DNA of 20,669 nt from a virus, in IMG/VR virus record IMGVR_UViG_3300046001_006151, positions 1-20,669 of that record. The stretch is one strand, 5' to 3'. Of the stretch, positions 19,360 to 20,669 are shown in pieces. Below the pieces are notes generated by a model that saw only the letters and a list, made by a program, of their open reading frames with translations, had not been told where the DNA came from and made no database searches. Both the position numbers and the translations under genes were made by a program. Within the stretch, counting starts at the first letter, position 1, and every line of letters starts with the position of its first letter.

Positions 19360-19805
19360 AATTGCTCCACTTCAATTTTACATTTAGTTAAAAACTCAAT
19401 GCCATCAGTTGTTCTATATGCATTGCGATAAAATACTTTTTTAATACCTGCAATATGTATAAGTTTCGCACAGTCAAAACAAGGAGCATGCGTCACATAC
19501 ATAGTAGCATCTTCACCCGAGGATACTGATTTTGCTAACTTTCCTATAGCATTCATCTCCGCATGTATAACCTCGGGTTTAGTTTTTAATATAGTGCTAT
19601 GTATTGCGCCTTCGTAATCTGAATATAGTTCCACAGTTTCATTTTCGCAGTTGTTATCCCAACCCGAGGGCGTGCCGTTATAGCCAATAGAAATTACTTT
19701 ATCATCTTTTACTATAATAGACCCAACCTGCAATCTTTTCGCATTTGATAATTCAGCATACGTTTCCGCAGCCTTCATATGAGCATAATCAATTTTATTA
19801 GGCAT
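19356..19805 (-). CDS. cd: dCMP deaminase
   Basis: About 149 residues, the typical length. It has the zinc/catalytic signature HAEMNAI (81-87) and PCFDC (108-112), so His81, Cys109 and Cys112 bind zinc and Glu83 is the catalytic acid. The earlier GYNGTPSG (41-48) and later RNAY are typical of the phage and bacterial dCMP deaminase family, which converts dCMP to dUMP and so feeds dTTP synthesis. It clusters with NrdB upstream, as in T4-like phages. No strong ribosome binding site was seen before the ATG at 19805; coupling to the gene before it is likely. Confidence 0.9.
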   Translation of the reverse strand: MPNKIDYAHMKAAETYAELSNAKRLQVGSIIVKDDKVISIGYNGTPSGWDNNCENETVELYSDYEGAIHSTILKTKPEVIHAEMNAIGKLAKSVSSGEDATMYVTHAPCFDCAKLIHIAGIKKVFYRNAYRTTDGIEFLTKCKIEVEQL

Positions 19806-19811
19806 TGTGAA

Positions 19812-20102
19812 TTATGCTAACGCAATTCCTGTAGTTGTTTTAAGAAATTGCTTAGCAAAAATTTCATCAGTAGGTTCTGCTACAGTAACAGCATGCTTAG
19901 ACAATTTAACATCCTTCTCCTGTTTCACTGTGAACAAATAAGGCATTAAGCCTGGCCCTTGTTGTCCCATACCGATTACCATTGGCTTAGATAACTTATA
20001 ATGAGTAGCAGTTTCCTCTACCAACTTTGCCACCAGCTCTTCACCTGAAGTAAGCTTAAATGTAATTACTTCACCTGCAGTAACACCTTTATCAATTAAC
20101 AT
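19812..20102 (-). CDS. LSm-like small phage protein, 96 aa
   Basis: About 96 residues. GEVITFKLTSGEELVAKLVE near 10-29, then HYKLSKPMVIGMGQQGPGLM near 34-53 and later strand VTVAEPTDEIF, resemble the Sm/LSm fold (Sm1 and Sm2 strands; RNA-binding rings such as Hfq). Proteins of this type are common in T4-like phages with no proven function. It could bind RNA, but there is no clear Hfq signature. AAGGAA is eight bases upstream of the ATG at 20102. Confidence 0.7.
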   Translation of the reverse strand: MLIDKGVTAGEVITFKLTSGEELVAKLVEETATHYKLSKPMVIGMGQQGPGLMPYLFTVKQEKDVKLSKHAVTVAEPTDEIFAKQFLKTTTGIALA

Positions 20103-20123
20103 AATATTTCCTTTTCAAATAAT

Positions 20124-20306
20124 TTAATCTTCAACGCCCCATTTATCCTTTGGGCACTTTGTACTTTTAATTCTAATTTTAGTCCAAATTGCGCAGCCAC
20201 ATATTTGACACGATTTAACTCCTACGAAAGATGTAAGGTGTTCGCAGCTATTGCATATGTCTCTTCGCTTTTCGACAAATGTTATTACTTTTCGATCGGT
20301 ATCCAT
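20124..20306 (-). CDS. Cys-rich zinc-binding miniprotein, 60 aa
   Basis: Sixty residues: ICNSCEHLTSF near 17-27 (CxxC), SCQICGCAIWTK near 32-43 (CxxCxC) and KCPKDKW near 50-56. This is a known small phage layout with C-x2-C...C-x2-C-x-C...CPxxKW, and probably binds zinc. The start ATG at 20306 overlaps the upstream gene's end by 22 bases; an in-frame TTG at 20318 is less likely. Function unknown. Confidence 0.75.
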   Translation of the reverse strand: MDTDRKVITFVEKRRDICNSCEHLTSFVGVKSCQICGCAIWTKIRIKSTKCPKDKWGVED

Positions 20307-20494
20307 TTTTTGCACCAATAGTTAGGTCTCACTTTTGCATCCCATATACTGCAATATTTTGTTTCCGCTTTATATGCTTCACAATTCTCACAATTTTCTT
20401 TTGCATTTCCTAATTTATACGCAGGTGGCAAATTTTTAGATATCAATTCGCCGTCTGGATACTTTTTTACTGAAATATCTTTAAATGTTTTCAT
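20285..20494 (-). CDS. Cys-rich metal-binding miniprotein, 69 aa
   Basis: Sixty-nine residues with NCENCEAYKAETKYCSIWDA near 34-53 and NYWCKKWIPIEK at the end, giving Cys at 35, 38, 48 and 61. This four-Cys pattern with a WCxxW end is reminiscent of a small phage protein family seen near replication and metabolism genes; it probably holds zinc or an iron-sulfur centre. The ATG overlaps the stop of nrdB (ATGA at 20491-20494), so both are translated together. Confidence 0.75.
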   Translation of the reverse strand: MKTFKDISVKKYPDGELISKNLPPAYKLGNAKENCENCEAYKAETKYCSIWDAKVRPNYWCKKWIPIEK

Positions 20495-20669
20495 GCAGCT
20501 TTACCCCATACCTCATTCCAATTTCCGCTTAATGCGCCTTTAGCATAATCGGTTGCTCTGTTTTCAAAGAAGTTAGTATGAGTAGGAGCATTAATCATTT
20601 CCTCAACCCAAGGTAAAGGATTCTTCTTACGTTTAAAAATACCACGTAGACCAAGACTAATTAAACCCT
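20491..20669 (-). CDS. nrdB: Partial ribonucleotide reductase beta subunit (NrdB), C-terminus
   Basis: The last 58-59 codons of a gene running off the right edge: GLISLGLRGIFKRKKNPLPW, VEEMINAPTHTNFFENRATD, then YAKGALSGNWNEVWGKAA. The NPLPWVEEM...H-NFFENR-T-YAKG segment fits the conserved C-terminal region of class I RNR beta subunits, which supply the tyrosyl radical for converting NDPs to dNDPs. The metal-binding residues are outside the window. Adjacent dCMP deaminase supports a dNTP-supply cluster. The stop overlaps the next ATG. Confidence 0.85.
   Translation of the reverse strand, partial: GLISLGLRGIFKRKKNPLPWVEEMINAPTHTNFFENRATDYAKGALSGNWNEVWGKAA

Noticed and set aside
1-20669. tRNA genes, CRISPR arrays, insertion sequences and attachment sites
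   Set aside because: No cloverleaf-like pattern, regular spacer-repeat array, transposase or integrase was seen; the only tandem repeats are in the fibre gene.

Overview
The window looks like part of a tailed-phage genome of the large, T4-like marine or freshwater myovirus type, infecting a Gram-negative host. It is AT-rich, every gene I can support lies on the minus strand, and genes are packed with start/stop overlaps (ATGA, TAATG, TGATG). It encodes fibre/structural proteins, phage-type nucleotide metabolism (class I ribonucleotide reductase beta C-terminus, dCMP deaminase), GIY-YIG nucleases, and many small Cys-rich or one-helix proteins. The Gram-negative host is inferred from sigma70-type promoters, a lipobox lipoprotein that looks outer-membrane sorted, and a SleB-type wall hydrolase. 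I see no tRNA, rRNA, CRISPR array, insertion sequence or integrase.

Transcription runs from high to low coordinates. From 20669 to about 17995 is a metabolic/regulatory block: NrdB C-terminus, two Cys-rich miniproteins, an LSm-like protein, dCMP deaminase, a nucleotidyltransferase, a 57-aa zinc ribbon, a zinc-finger protein and a SegE-like GIY-YIG protein. From about 17993 to 10288 is a structural block: a small virion-like protein, a 2OG-Fe(II) oxygenase, a four-helix membrane protein with a coiled coil, a repeat-containing fibre protein, small virion-type proteins, an IPT/TIG protein, a 1173-aa fibre with IPT/Ig domains and four LamG-like domains, a glycine-rich adhesin-like protein and a small virion-type protein. 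A hairpin terminator closes this block at 10254-10272.

From 10253 to 1 is an accessory region tiled by five very similar sigma70-type promoters (TTGACT-17 bp-TATAAT). Each drives a cluster that ends just before the next promoter, except that the last cluster is followed by about 360 non-coding bases. The first cluster encodes a secreted DUF4384-like protein, an LPP20-like lipoprotein and a SleB-type hydrolase, a plausible envelope or lysis module. The second begins with a GIY-YIG gene whose ATG falls at the predicted transcription start, so its mRNA may be leaderless. The others hold many small genes, several shorter than 60 codons, plus one large modular protein at 2404-3888 that may be virion-associated.

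The most interesting signals are the tiled promoters with a shared leader box, the leaderless nuclease gene, the secreted protein/lipoprotein/hydrolase operon, the modular repeat protein, and the large set of mini zinc-binding proteins. All functional names rest on motif recognition by eye; no database search was run.
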